A stretch of 64,000 bases of DNA from NCBI GenBank assembly GCA_965140365.1, contig OZ223196.1. The stretch is one strand, 5' to 3'. The translations under genes were made by a program, and so were the position numbers. Source of the DNA: Hydrogenovibrio sp965140365 (lineage in GTDB: Bacteria > Pseudomonadota > Gammaproteobacteria > Thiomicrospirales > Thiomicrospiraceae). This document shows, piece after piece, positions 47,896-57,225 of this stretch; positions within the stretch are counted from its first letter, which is position 1, and each line of letters begins with the position of its first letter. Under the pieces are notes generated by a model. The model searched no databases, was not told where the DNA came from, and saw nothing but the letters and a program-made list of their open reading frames with translations.

Positions 47896-48414
47896 CACAC
47901 TTTCGCCAAAGCCTCACAAAGCTTGCATGAAGACTACAGCCTGACGACTTACCTCAACCCTTACACTCAAGAACCCGACCAAGTGGAATTATTCACCAAA
48001 CAGGCCTCCAGCCAGGCTTTCTTCGGTCTTACCTGCAGTGCAGGCAACTCGCTACCTTCTTTGCAAATCATTTTATTAAATAAGGCAATCATCAGCTCAA
48101 CGCCCAAATTAATGACCGTCCAATATCAAATTCAACCATCCGACAAGCGTGCATTAATTCCATTACAAGGCATTTTAAAAATCCAATCTCAAAACAATCA
48201 AAAACAGAATCGAATTCGACTGGAAATTCCAACCCAGAAAATCGGCACTTTCCAGCAATTGCAACAAAGTTATCAACAATTACTCAATCAACTTAAAAAC
48301 GGTCAAACCCTTCGCATTAAAGTCGCACACCATTCTTTAGGTGAATACGACTATACATTTTCACTGAAAGGGCTAAACTATTTACTTACCTCGAATGAAT
48401 CTCTTTGCTTTTAA
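47842..48414 (+). CDS. Exported protein of unknown function
   Basis: 190 residues. A signal peptide (ITVFLLFSLSLLLSTHTFAK) is followed by a mature domain rich in Gln and Asn, with one Cys pair possible (C in LTCSAGN and the C-terminal LCF). The segments LMTVQYQIQPSDKRALIPL and LRIKVAHHSLGEYDYTF suggest beta strands. No family recognised. It is three bases from the region before the Tat-exported hydrolase gene, so probably the first gene of a three-gene exported-protein set. Confidence 0.65.
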   Translation: MTRITVFLLFSLSLLLSTHTFAKASQSLHEDYSLTTYLNPYTQEPDQVELFTKQASSQAFFGLTCSAGNSLPSLQIILLNKAIISSTPKLMTVQYQIQPSDKRALIPLQGILKIQSQNNQKQNRIRLEIPTQKIGTFQQLQQSYQQLLNQLKNGQTLRIKVAHHSLGEYDYTFSLKGLNYLLTSNESLCF

Positions 48415-48423
48415 GGAGTGGTT

Positions 48424-49569
48424 ATGTCAGGAAGACGCGCATTCATCAAACAACTGGCCGCCTTCGGCGCGCTGGGTGCAACGGCCTTTAGCCCCATCAG
48501 TTATGGCAAACCGGCCAGGCCTGGTGATTATTCGGTCGGCGTGGTGCTTGACCCGCTGTTTCTGAAACACGACTTACCCAAGCATCCGGAAACTGCTCAA
48601 CGGCTGGTTGCCATCAACGAAGAGATGGAACGCCAGAAAATCTGGGAACAGCTCACGCCGGTCGATACCCGCATGGCAACATTGGAAGAATTGCGCTTCG
48701 CCCACCAGCAGAACTACATCGACGAAATCGAAATCCTGAGCAAAGGCGGTGGCGGTTTTTATGATGCTTATAATCAAGACACTTATTTAAACCATGCCAC
48801 CTTCGATGCCGCAAAAATGGCCGCGGGCAGCAATATCAACCTGAACCTGGCCGTCCACGACCGCCAGGTCGACCGTGGATTCGCTTTGTTACGTCCACCC
48901 GGACACCACGCTTTGACCAATAAAGCGATGGGGTTCTGCATTTTCAATTCCGACATCATCGCGGCCCGTGCGCTCCAAAAATACCGCGACGTTGAACGGG
49001 TCGCCATCATCGACTTCGATGTCCACCACGGCAACGGCACTCAAGACTTGGTCGCTGACGACCCGTCCATTATGGCCATTTCCATCCATCAACACCCTTA
49101 CTGGCCGATGACCGGCGGCGCCAAATTCACCGGCAAAGACGGCGCAGAAGGCACAGTGGTTAACTGTCCCTTCCAAAAAAAGGCCGGCAACGCCACTTAT
49201 CTATCGGTATACGACCAAGTTATCCAACCCAAACTGGAAGCCTTCAAGCCGGACCATATTATTGTATTCGCCGGTTACGACGCCCACTGGCAAGACCCCC
49301 TGGCCGAACACCAAGTCTCGGTAGTCGGTTTCAACCAACTGGTGGAAAAATGCCTGAACTCGGCCGACACCTTATGTAATGGCCGCATCAGTTTTTCACT
49401 GGGCGGCGGCTATAACCTCGAACCTCTGGCGCACTGCACCGTCGGCACCTTCCATACATTATTGAATAACCCGGAAAAACGCCTCAACCCATTGGGTGAG
49501 TCACCGACTCCGGAAGCCGATTACAGCCAAACCATTCAAAAGCTGGCCCGACACCACCTCCAAGCCTAA
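48424..49569 (+). CDS. Tat-exported histone-deacetylase-family hydrolase
   Basis: 381 residues. A twin-arginine signal (MSGRRAFIKQLAAFGALGAT) is followed by a class-II-type HDAC fold: RPPGHHALTNKAMGFCIFN (catalytic His pair), VAIIDFDVHHGNGTQDL (zinc Asp and His), ISIHQHPYWPMTGG, and FSLGGGYNL near the C-terminus. These enzymes remove acetyl groups from amines, including polyamines. An exported bacterial copy is uncommon and the substrate is unknown. I start at ATG 48424 with AAGGAG upstream; GTG 48418 is possible. A CCAGGCCTGG copy at 48515 falls right after the leader and reads A-R-P-G-D. Confidence 0.88.
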   Translation: MSGRRAFIKQLAAFGALGATAFSPISYGKPARPGDYSVGVVLDPLFLKHDLPKHPETAQRLVAINEEMERQKIWEQLTPVDTRMATLEELRFAHQQNYIDEIEILSKGGGGFYDAYNQDTYLNHATFDAAKMAAGSNINLNLAVHDRQVDRGFALLRPPGHHALTNKAMGFCIFNSDIIAARALQKYRDVERVAIIDFDVHHGNGTQDLVADDPSIMAISIHQHPYWPMTGGAKFTGKDGAEGTVVNCPFQKKAGNATYLSVYDQVIQPKLEAFKPDHIIVFAGYDAHWQDPLAEHQVSVVGFNQLVEKCLNSADTLCNGRISFSLGGGYNLEPLAHCTVGTFHTLLNNPEKRLNPLGESPTPEADYSQTIQKLARHHLQA

Positions 49570-49577
49570 AGGTTCGA

Positions 49578-50462
49578 ATGACGATGAAAGCCTTTTTGCA
49601 ACACACCTTATTGATAACCAGCCTGGCTGCATTGATACCAACGAGCCAGGCCAACACCCTGCCAATTTTCGACAGTCACTCGCATTATTCATTGGCCGAC
49701 AGCCGCGTTCTCAGCCCAGCGCAAATCATTTCGCGTTATGACAAATACAATGTCATCGGCGCCGTGATTTCCAGCACCCCGACATCGAAGGCCGAATTAC
49801 TGTATCAACATGCCCCCAAGCGCATTATTCCATTTTTGAGCTTATACAAAACCAAAGCCAATAAACCCAACTGGATGCTGGACCTCAATACCTTAAGTGA
49901 CATTGAAACCCAACTGGATGCCTTTCCTTATCAAGGCATCGGCGAGTTTCACATTTTCAAACAAGACACTTACAGCCCGGTTCTGAAACGCATCATTAAA
50001 ATCGCAGACGAGCGCAATTTAATGTTGCAAATCCACGGCGATGCGGAAATCGTCGATCGTATTTTCGAAATTTCACCCAACGTTCAAGTCATTTGGGCTC
50101 ACCTCGGCACCCAACCCACTCCTGACTTTTTGGCTTCGCTCCTGAAGCGCCACCCCAAAAATCTGTACATTGATACCTCGGTACGAGACGGTGAATTTTT
50201 TGACGATCAAGGTCGCCTAAACCCTGAGTGGAAAGATTTCTTCATCCAACACCAGGATCGATTACTGGCCGCCATCGATACCTTCAGCACCTTACGCTGG
50301 CTCACCGTCGGCCATACCTTATCGAAAATGCGCCGCTGGCTGACCCAATTACCACCAGATGTGGCCCATAAAATCGCCTACCAAAATGCACTGCAACTCT
50401 TTAACCGGCAAGACCTCATCCCCAAAAGCATCTCCCAAAATTCGCCAGGCCTGGTCAAATAA
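49578..50462 (+). CDS. Exported amidohydrolase-family protein
   Basis: 294 residues with a signal peptide (FLQHTLLITSLAALIPTSQA). A metal-dependent hydrolase fold follows: IFDSHSHYS (HxH), YQGIGEFHIF (GEFH), MLQIHGDAEIVDRIF (His), VIWAHLGTQP (His), and AAIDTFSTLRW in place of the usual GSDxP site. The sequence resembles amidohydrolase-2/TatD-like hydrolases. The last residues (NSPGLVK) are written by a CCAGGCCTGG copy at 50445. It is nine bases after the HDAC-like gene, so co-transcription is likely. Confidence 0.75.
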   Translation: MTMKAFLQHTLLITSLAALIPTSQANTLPIFDSHSHYSLADSRVLSPAQIISRYDKYNVIGAVISSTPTSKAELLYQHAPKRIIPFLSLYKTKANKPNWMLDLNTLSDIETQLDAFPYQGIGEFHIFKQDTYSPVLKRIIKIADERNLMLQIHGDAEIVDRIFEISPNVQVIWAHLGTQPTPDFLASLLKRHPKNLYIDTSVRDGEFFDDQGRLNPEWKDFFIQHQDRLLAAIDTFSTLRWLTVGHTLSKMRRWLTQLPPDVAHKIAYQNALQLFNRQDLIPKSISQNSPGLVK

Positions 50463-50472
50463 CGGATTGGGC

Positions 50473-50500
50473 TTGTTTTCTGCGCCGGGTTTTGTACAAT
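50473..50500 (+). promoter_or_regulatory. Putative promoter of the sucrose operon
   Basis: TTGTTT (50473-50478) and TACAAT (50495-50500) are 16 bp apart. The leader to the ATG at 50696 is about 190 nt and holds two small hairpins: TGCCGAAATCGGCA near 50591, and GCCCCTAACGGGC near 50650 followed by TTCTTTAA, which could act as a weak attenuator. Confidence 0.5.
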
Positions 50501-50695
50501 CATTCTAAAGCTCTTTTAAAGTTTCGTTCATAACAGCCTTCGGAACCACTTGATTTTCCGATACTTTCAACTCTTCTTTTGCGCAAAAAAATGCCGAAAT
50601 CGGCAACGCATTTAACCGTTTCATTGAATTGCCATAACATCAAACTTCGCCCCTAACGGGCTTCTTTAACGTAACAAAAACGTACTGAAAACATT

Positions 50696-52873
50696 ATGAA
50701 CCCAACAACAGGTGGTCTTTACATCGCCTTAATCAGCGTCCACGGCTTAATTCGTGGCAACAATCTGGAACTCGGCCGCGACGCAGACACCGGCGGTCAG
50801 ACGCTTTATGTGCTGGAATTAGCGCAAGCCCTTTCCGAAAAACCCGGTGTGGCGCGAGTGGAACTCTTCACACGCGTGGTTCGGGACGAACATGTTTCTC
50901 CCGAATACGCCGAGCCGTTTGAAACACTGTCCGATACCTTACAAATCGTCCGCATCGAAGCCGGACCGGACGAGTACATCCATAAAGAACAACTTTGGGA
51001 TCATCTCGACGCCTTCACCGACAATATGGCGGATTACTTCCGTCAACAAGAGCGCTCGCCGGACATCATCCACAGCCATTACGCCGATGCCGGTTACGTC
51101 GGTTCGCAGTTGGCGCATCAACTGTCGATTCCACTGATTCACACCGGCCACTCATTGGGACGGGTTAAACGCGCCCGCTTGATTGCCGGCGGCCTGAGCG
51201 CAGAAGAAATCGAACAACGATACAATATGGCGCGCCGCATTGATGCCGAAGAACACACTCTGGCCTCGGCGGAACGCGTGATTACCAGCACCCACCAGGA
51301 AATCGAAGAGCAATACGAACTCTACGATTTTTATCAGCCGGAACAAATGCGCGTACTGCCCCCCGGCACCAACCTCAAACATTTTATGCCGCCGATGGGC
51401 AACGAGCTGGAAGGCGACCTCTACCAAATGCTGGTTCAGCACCTCAAAGAGCCGGCGAAACCGATTATTCTCGCGCTTTCGCGGCCAGATCACCGTAAAA
51501 ACATTGCTTCGCTGATCGAAGCCTACGGCCAGTCGGAAGACTTGCAAGACCGCGCCAACCTCGTCATCATCGCAGGGAACCGAGACGATGTCGAAGACCT
51601 CGAAACCGGCGCACAACAAGTGTTTTACGAACTCTGGGCCGCCATCGACCGCTACGACCTTTACGGCAAGGTTGCTTTGCCCAAACACCATAGTCGGGAC
51701 GACGTGCCAATGATTTATCGCATCGCGGCAGCTTCCGGTGGGGTCTTTGTCAACCCGGCGCTGACCGAGCCCTTCGGCCTGACGCTCATCGAAGCCGCCG
51801 CCTCCGGGCTGCCCATCGTCGCAACGGAAGACGGCGGCCCCCGAGACATCATCGGCAACTGCCACAATGGCCTGCTCATTAACCCTTTGGAACCGAAAAC
51901 CATTACCGACGCGCTACTCTCCATTCTCAAATCACCGGAAAAACAACAGGAATTCACCCATAAAGGGTTGGTTGGAGTGTTGGAGCACTATGCCTGGCAG
52001 GCCCACGCCGACCGCTATCTTGATTTAGTCAGTCCAATCGTCAAAGAATCCGAGCGCCTTGAACGGCGCCACATTTCAAGACGATCCGGACTTTATCGAG
52101 ACCGCGCCTTTGTCAGTAGTCTCGACCAGAACCTCATGGGCAATCCGGATGCCTTGAAAGTCTTGCTGGCGGAAATGAAAGCGCATAAAAAGTCCACGCT
52201 GTTCATCGTGGCCACCGGCCGCCGCCTCGATTCGGCCTTACGTTTGATGAAACAACACCACATTCCCGAACCGGACATTCTCATTTCCAGTAGTGGTACG
52301 GAAATCAGCTACGCCCCGAAGCTGACCACCGACACCGCTTGGGAAGAACACATCGATTACCACTGGGTGCCGCATAAAGTCCGCTCTTTGCTGGATAATT
52401 ACCCTGGTTTGGAACGCCAACCAAAATCGGAACAGAACCGCTTTAAAATCAGTTACTACATCGACCCGGAAATCGCCGACCTGGAAGAAATCAAACGCTA
52501 TCTGCATCAGGAAGAACAGTCCGTCACTGTCCAACTGTCTTTCGGCCAGTATCTCGACATCCTGCCGATTCGAGCGTCAAAAGGCATGGCGTTACGCTAT
52601 GTGGCCGACCGGTGGGAAATTCCGCTGGAACGCATTCTGGTGGCCGGCGGTTCCGGCGCGGATGAAGATATGATGCGCGGCAATGCGCTCGCCGCCGTGG
52701 TGGCCAACCGTCACGATGAAGAATTGTCACAGCTCATCGATATCGACCGTATCTATTTCGCCAAAAAGCCTTACGAAGAAGGCATTCTCGAAGCGCTTGA
52801 ATACTATGATTTTTTCGATAGCTGCCGTCCGCCGGAAGAACATTCGTCTGAACAGACGACGGAGGACGCATGA
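50696..52873 (+). CDS. sps: Sucrose-phosphate synthase with C-terminal HAD-like domain
   Basis: 725 residues. The N-terminal glycosyltransferase part (about 1-455) shows SVHGLIRGNNLELGRDADTGGQ, HSHYADAGYVGSQLAH, HTGHSLGRVKRARL, SRPDHRKNI and ALTEPFGLTLIEAAASGLPIV, typical of sucrose-phosphate synthase, which joins UDP-glucose (or ADP-glucose) and fructose 6-phosphate. The C-terminal part (about 465-715) has a HAD fold (FIVATGRRLDSAL, GGSGADEDMMRGN), but motif I reads SSLDQNLMG. It lacks the second Asp and Thr of DxDxT, so the phosphatase domain looks inactive. A separate phosphatase gene follows, overlapping by four bases. Confidence 0.92.
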   Translation: MNPTTGGLYIALISVHGLIRGNNLELGRDADTGGQTLYVLELAQALSEKPGVARVELFTRVVRDEHVSPEYAEPFETLSDTLQIVRIEAGPDEYIHKEQLWDHLDAFTDNMADYFRQQERSPDIIHSHYADAGYVGSQLAHQLSIPLIHTGHSLGRVKRARLIAGGLSAEEIEQRYNMARRIDAEEHTLASAERVITSTHQEIEEQYELYDFYQPEQMRVLPPGTNLKHFMPPMGNELEGDLYQMLVQHLKEPAKPIILALSRPDHRKNIASLIEAYGQSEDLQDRANLVIIAGNRDDVEDLETGAQQVFYELWAAIDRYDLYGKVALPKHHSRDDVPMIYRIAAASGGVFVNPALTEPFGLTLIEAAASGLPIVATEDGGPRDIIGNCHNGLLINPLEPKTITDALLSILKSPEKQQEFTHKGLVGVLEHYAWQAHADRYLDLVSPIVKESERLERRHISRRSGLYRDRAFVSSLDQNLMGNPDALKVLLAEMKAHKKSTLFIVATGRRLDSALRLMKQHHIPEPDILISSSGTEISYAPKLTTDTAWEEHIDYHWVPHKVRSLLDNYPGLERQPKSEQNRFKISYYIDPEIADLEEIKRYLHQEEQSVTVQLSFGQYLDILPIRASKGMALRYVADRWEIPLERILVAGGSGADEDMMRGNALAAVVANRHDEELSQLIDIDRIYFAKKPYEEGILEALEYYDFFDSCRPPEEHSSEQTTEDA

Positions 52874-53742
52874 CCTCATCTCAAAATGCTTCGACCTTAT
52901 TGCTGTGCACCGACATGGACCGCACCGTCATTCCCAACGGTGCGCAACCGGAGCACCCGCGAACCCGTAGCGCTTTCAGGGCTTTTTGCCAACAACCAAG
53001 CGTCACACTGGTGTACGTCACCGGGCGACATCTCGCACTGATGGAAGACGCTATTCAGGCCTACCAGTTACCCGAACCGGATTACGCCATCACCGATGTC
53101 GGCACCCAAATTCATCATCGCAAAAACAACCACTGGGAAACCGTCACCGAGTGGGAAACCGAAATCGGCCAGGCCTGGGGGAATTGCCAACACAGCGACC
53201 TCACCCAACCCTTAATGCAACTGAAAGGTTTAACGCTGCAAGAACGCGAAAAACAAAACACCCATAAGGTGAGTTTTTACGCTGATCTTTCCACAGCCAG
53301 TGAAACCGATTATCTGGCACAGGCCGAAGCCGCGCTGGCACCGTTAAACATTCGGACCAGCCTAATTTGGAGCATTGACGAAGCCGCCAATGTCGGTTTA
53401 TTGGACGTCTTACCGCAAAACGCCACCAAACTGCACGCCATTGAATTTCTACAACAACAGCTGGGAGTTGCGTTGCCGGACGTTGTTTTCGCCGGCGACA
53501 GCGGCAACGACCTGCCGGTCCTGACCAGCCATATTCAATCTGTATTGGTGGCCAACGCCTCGGAAGAGATCAAACGACAGGCCTGGCAAGAATGCATGCA
53601 AAACCATACCGAAGTCGCATTTTTTCAAGCCCAAAACACCCAAGACCACAACGGCAACTATGCCGCCGGGGTCTTGCAAGGTGTCGCCCACTTTGCGCCC
53701 CATTTCCAATCCATCCTTCACGAACAGGTTCTCGCTCTATGA
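52870..53742 (+). CDS. spp: Sucrose-6-phosphate phosphatase (HAD-IIB)
   Basis: 290 residues with intact HAD motifs: LLCTDMDRTVIPNG (DxDxT), VTGRHLALMEDAI (motif II), and VFAGDSGNDLPVL (motif IV). It hydrolyses sucrose 6-phosphate made by the upstream synthase. The ATG overlaps the synthase stop by four bases and the stop overlaps the fructokinase ATG by four, so all three are translationally coupled. Motif copies at 53169 (exact) and 53578 (near) both encode Q-A-W. Confidence 0.93.
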   Translation: MTSSQNASTLLLCTDMDRTVIPNGAQPEHPRTRSAFRAFCQQPSVTLVYVTGRHLALMEDAIQAYQLPEPDYAITDVGTQIHHRKNNHWETVTEWETEIGQAWGNCQHSDLTQPLMQLKGLTLQEREKQNTHKVSFYADLSTASETDYLAQAEAALAPLNIRTSLIWSIDEAANVGLLDVLPQNATKLHAIEFLQQQLGVALPDVVFAGDSGNDLPVLTSHIQSVLVANASEEIKRQAWQECMQNHTEVAFFQAQNTQDHNGNYAAGVLQGVAHFAPHFQSILHEQVLAL

Positions 53743-54629
53743 CGACTCATAAGCCTTCCATCACCGTTTTCGGTGAAGTCCTATTCGACTGCTTCCCCAA
53801 TGGCAAACAGGTATTGGGCGGTGCGCCTTTCAATGTCGCCTGGCATTTGCAGGCGCTGGGCGACAACCCCACATTTATCTCGCGCATTGGCGATGACGCT
53901 TTGGGCGAAACCATTATCAAAAGCGCCCAGGCCTGGGGACTGCGCACCGACAATATCCAGCTCGACCAAGCCCACCCAACCGGCCGTGTCGACATCACCG
54001 TGTACGACAACGAACCCCATTACGACATCACGCCGGGCAGCGCTTACGATTTCATCTCCGCCCAATCGGTTCAACTGCCGAAACGTCACGGCTTGCTGTA
54101 TCACGGTTCTCTGGCTCTGAGAAGCCCTTATGCCCAACAGCAATTTAGAGCCCTGCGCGAATCCGGTGACTGGTCCGTGTTTCTGGACGTCAACCTTCGG
54201 GCGCCCTGGTGGGAAAAAACCAGCCTGTTTGAATGGATTCAAACCGCGCGTTGGGTCAAACTCAATGAAGATGAACTGCGTGAGATTGGCTTTCAGGAAC
54301 CGGTTTTGGAAGTGGCGATGCGCAACTTTCAAAACCGCTGCGAACTGGAGCAGGTCATTGTCACCCGCGGCGCAGAAGGTGCCTCCGTCCTCACTCCCGA
54401 AGGCTTCTTCAGTCAAACACCCGGCGAAATTCCCGATTTTGTCGACACCGTCGGAGCAGGAGATGCCTTTACGGCCATATACATTCATGGTCTAATAGAA
54501 GCATGGCCTATTCAAAAAACCTTGATCGCAGCACAGGCGTTTGCGAGTCAAGTCATCGGGTTACGCGGCGCCACCCCCGATAACAAGGCCTTTTACGACA
54601 CCGACACCTTACTCAAAACAAACGCCTAA
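53739..54629 (+). CDS. frk: Fructokinase (PfkB/ribokinase family)
   Basis: 296 residues. ITVFGEVLFDCFPNGKQVLGGAPFNVA marks the PfkB N-terminus (GG motif). The anion hole/base motif is VDTVGAGDAFTAIY, with VIVTRGAEGAS before it. I start at ATG 53739, since the longer frame runs into the phosphatase gene. In sucrose operons of methylotrophs and sulfur oxidisers this kinase returns fructose to fructose 6-phosphate. A CCAGGCCTGG copy lies at 53927. Confidence 0.92.
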   Translation: MTTHKPSITVFGEVLFDCFPNGKQVLGGAPFNVAWHLQALGDNPTFISRIGDDALGETIIKSAQAWGLRTDNIQLDQAHPTGRVDITVYDNEPHYDITPGSAYDFISAQSVQLPKRHGLLYHGSLALRSPYAQQQFRALRESGDWSVFLDVNLRAPWWEKTSLFEWIQTARWVKLNEDELREIGFQEPVLEVAMRNFQNRCELEQVIVTRGAEGASVLTPEGFFSQTPGEIPDFVDTVGAGDAFTAIYIHGLIEAWPIQKTLIAAQAFASQVIGLRGATPDNKAFYDTDTLLKTNA

Positions 54630-54671
54630 GTCCCCAGGACACGGCTCCTAAACACTCGCACCGGGGAATTT

Positions 54672-56627
54672 ATGTACGAGCAAATCTCACATTCTCTGCT
54701 GAACGATATCCTGAACAAGATCAAACCGGATATCTACGAAGAGGACCTGCGACATTTCTACACCCGCCTGGGCGCGAACTTTTATGCGATCCATTCTTTG
54801 TTCGAACGCCTCTACGGCCATCGCCCCGATTTCAACGACCAGGCGTTACGTCTGGTGGAAACCATGGCGCGTCAATACATCAAACGCCCTGACTGCCTGA
54901 AAGACCTCGATATCGAGCGTGAAAAGGACTATAACTGGTTCCTGAGCCAAAAATGGGTTGGCATGGCCTTGTACGCGCATGGCTTTGCCGGTGATCTAAA
55001 AGGCATGCAAACCCATTTGCCCTATTTCCAGGAACTGGGCGTCAACATGGTGCACGTCATGCCGATCATGCGCTGCCCGGAAGGCGAAAGTGACGGCGGT
55101 TATGCGGTCAGTGACTTCCGTGAAATCGACAGCCGAGCGGGCACACTGGACGACCTCACCGCCCTTTCAGCCGATATGCGCAACCGCGATATGTTACTGG
55201 CCTTGGACGTGGTCTTAAACCACACCTCCGACGAACACGAATGGGCACAAAAGGCCCGCGAAGGGGATGAGACTTACCAGGATTACTACTACACGTTTGA
55301 ATCCCGTAACATTCCGGATATGTTCGAACAAAGTATGCCGGAAGTCTTTCCGGAAACCTCACCCGGCAACTTCACCTGGGATGAGAAAATGCAGCGCTGG
55401 GTGATGACGGTGTTCAACGACTACCAATGGGATTTGAACTACAGCAACCCGGCCGTGTTCATCGAAATGCTCGACGTCATTCTGTTCTGGGCCAATCAAG
55501 GTGCGGACATTCTGCGACTGGATGCGGTGGCCTTCCTGTGGAAGAAAATCGGCAGCACCTGCCAGAACGAGCACGAAGCCCATTTGATTCTGCAACTGCT
55601 GAAAGACTGTTGCCAGGTCACCGCACCCGGTGTGCTGTTCATTGCCGAAGCCATCGTTGCGCCGGTGGAAGTCACCAAATACTTCGGCGAGGACGCCGTT
55701 ATCGCCAAAGAATGCGAAATCGCTTACAACGCCACCTTCATGGCATTGATGTGGGATGCGGTCGCCACCAAAAACGCCAAGCTACTCAATCAGGGCATCA
55801 AAAGCCTACCGGTCAAACTGGAAAGAGCCACTTGGCTGAATTACGTGCGCTGTCATGACGACATCGGTCTCGGTTTTGATGACAAGGACATCATCCGCGC
55901 CGGTTACGAGCCGCATTCACATCGTCGCTTCCTCATTGATTATCTGATCGGGAAGTTCGACAATTCCCATGCCCGCGGGCTGCCGTTTGCGGCCAATGAC
56001 AAAACCGGCGATGCTCGAATTTCCGGGTCACTGGCCTCTTTGGTCGGGTTGCAATACGCGTTGGAAACCGGCGATATCGAAGCCCTGGACAATGCCATCA
56101 AACTGATTATTCTGATGCACAGTATGATTTTCTCGTTCGGCGGGATGCCGCTACTGTATTACGGCGATGAAATCGGCACTCTCAACGACGACTCCTATTT
56201 GTCCGACCCGAATAAAATGGACGACAACCGTTGGGTACACCGTCCCTCCATCAACTGGGAAAAGGCCGAACGACGCAATACACCGGGTGCGGTCGAATAC
56301 GAAATTTTCAGCGCCATCAAAAAATTAATTGCCGTGCGCAAAGACATCCACGTCTTTGCCGACTTCAACAACCGTGAATTGATTGACGTCGACAACCCCA
56401 ACCTATTCGTTATCAGCCGGTTCGACCCGCATAAATACACCGACCGAGTCTTGGTGGTGGCGAATTTCAACGGCAAACCGCAAAATCTGAATATGCAAGA
56501 AGTCGATGGCTGGGGCACCTATTCAGAGGGCCAATTGATTGATTTGGTGACTCGCCACAAACCGGAAATCTTCAACAACACCTTAGTCATTCCCGGCTTC
56601 AGTTTCTATTGGTTGTATGAAATGTAA
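54672..56627 (+). CDS. ams: Amylosucrase (GH13_4)
   Basis: 651 residues, the usual length for amylosucrase. The catalytic set is visible: VVLNHTSDEHEWA, ILRLDAVAFLWKKIG (nucleophile Asp), LFIAEAIVAP (acid/base Glu), YVRCHDDIGLGF (transition-state His-Asp), and PLLYYGDEIG. Amylosucrase transfers glucose from sucrose to alpha-glucan, releasing fructose, so it links the sucrose pathway to glycogen. It follows the fructokinase by 42 bp, completing the set synthase-phosphatase-fructokinase-amylosucrase. Confidence 0.94.
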   Translation: MYEQISHSLLNDILNKIKPDIYEEDLRHFYTRLGANFYAIHSLFERLYGHRPDFNDQALRLVETMARQYIKRPDCLKDLDIEREKDYNWFLSQKWVGMALYAHGFAGDLKGMQTHLPYFQELGVNMVHVMPIMRCPEGESDGGYAVSDFREIDSRAGTLDDLTALSADMRNRDMLLALDVVLNHTSDEHEWAQKAREGDETYQDYYYTFESRNIPDMFEQSMPEVFPETSPGNFTWDEKMQRWVMTVFNDYQWDLNYSNPAVFIEMLDVILFWANQGADILRLDAVAFLWKKIGSTCQNEHEAHLILQLLKDCCQVTAPGVLFIAEAIVAPVEVTKYFGEDAVIAKECEIAYNATFMALMWDAVATKNAKLLNQGIKSLPVKLERATWLNYVRCHDDIGLGFDDKDIIRAGYEPHSHRRFLIDYLIGKFDNSHARGLPFAANDKTGDARISGSLASLVGLQYALETGDIEALDNAIKLIILMHSMIFSFGGMPLLYYGDEIGTLNDDSYLSDPNKMDDNRWVHRPSINWEKAERRNTPGAVEYEIFSAIKKLIAVRKDIHVFADFNNRELIDVDNPNLFVISRFDPHKYTDRVLVVANFNGKPQNLNMQEVDGWGTYSEGQLIDLVTRHKPEIFNNTLVIPGFSFYWLYEM

Positions 56628-56635
56628 TAAAACAG

Positions 56636-56645
56636 CCAGGCCTGG
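56636..56645. repeat. Dispersed palindrome CCAGGCCTGG, intergenic copy after the amylosucrase stop
   Basis: Lies nine bases downstream of the amylosucrase stop within ACAGCCAGGCCTGGTGGTT, where imperfect outer pairing (AATAA...TTATT) might form a weak terminator-like hairpin. Last copy before the foreign island. Confidence 0.8.
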
Positions 56646-56770
56646 TGGTTATTGAGTCGATTCACCCATATTTTGAAAGAGTCAGTGCAAAAAGACAGGC
56701 TCAAGATATTAATAAATCGCGCCAAACGGTTGGCGAGAAAAAACACCAATGAAACAAAAGACGACAGCGA

Positions 56771-56820
56771 AAGAAAATGGTGCCTCCTCTGTGACTTGAA
56801 CACAGGACCTACCGATTATG
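56771..56820. repeat. Left attachment repeat (attL) of the Qat island
   Basis: A 50-base sequence identical to 62191-62240. It contains the 3' half of a tRNA gene (minus strand, from the anticodon to CCA) plus seven bases downstream. It lacks the tRNA 5' half here, so it is the duplicated attachment core, not a gene. Confidence 0.93.
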
Positions 56821-56954
56821 GACCCAACCATCAAATCACACCCTTCTTTTTTATTAAAATTCAAAAACTTAATTAAATACACTTTAATACGTACATTTTA
56901 TTTAAAGGCATTTAAGGACGTTTAGATAAAAATAAGCATATTAAGGTCTTTGTA

Positions 56955-57027
56955 ATTCCGAGCGTTTGTGAATAGCTTCAAACTGAGCGAAACGAAGGCT
57001 TAAAGCTATTCACAAAGAACGAGGAAT
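56955..57027. repeat. Inverted repeat in the non-coding head of the island
   Basis: TTTGTGAATAGCTT at 56965-56978 and its perfect complement at 57003-57016 are separated by 24 bases. The arms extend outward as ATTCC (56955-56959) and GGAAT (57023-57027) after small mismatched gaps. It could fold into a stable RNA hairpin or be a binding site for a recombinase or regulator. Confidence 0.7.
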
Positions 57028-57162
57028 CGGCAAACGAAATGCGGCAGTAGATAAGCAACTCACCCTTGTAAACAGGCATAAAAAACCGCGAAGATATTTG
57101 AGCTTGTTCTCCACGGTTTTGTTAATGACAAGCATAACCACTAGATTTAAGGAGTCTTAATT

Positions 57163-57225
57163 ATGCCGAGCAAGGACAATTTTAAACCACAATTTGCACC
57201 GTTGGCCATGCCACAATCCAAATGA
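57163..57225 (+). CDS. Possible 20-codon peptide or gene remnant ahead of the Qat genes
   Basis: An ATG with a good AAGGAG nine bases upstream opens MPSKDNFKPQFAPLAMPQSK and stops. No homologue recognised. It may be a leader peptide, or the stump of a gene lost from the island, perhaps the missing mobility gene. Confidence 0.3.
   Translation: MPSKDNFKPQFAPLAMPQSK

Noticed and set aside
56636..56645. True terminator of the sucrose operon
   Set aside because: The stem has no room for a loop beyond the palindrome centre and no U-run follows; it is listed as a motif copy instead.
56717..56732. Hairpin CGCCAAACGGTTGGCG
   Set aside because: A good six-base stem, but followed by A-rich DNA on the plus strand and no U-run on the minus strand; no gene needs a terminator there, so no function is claimed.
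56652..56876. A 74-codon frame crossing the left att repeat
   Set aside because: Its second half is just translated tRNA sequence; the first half is not conserved in any family I know. Chance frame.
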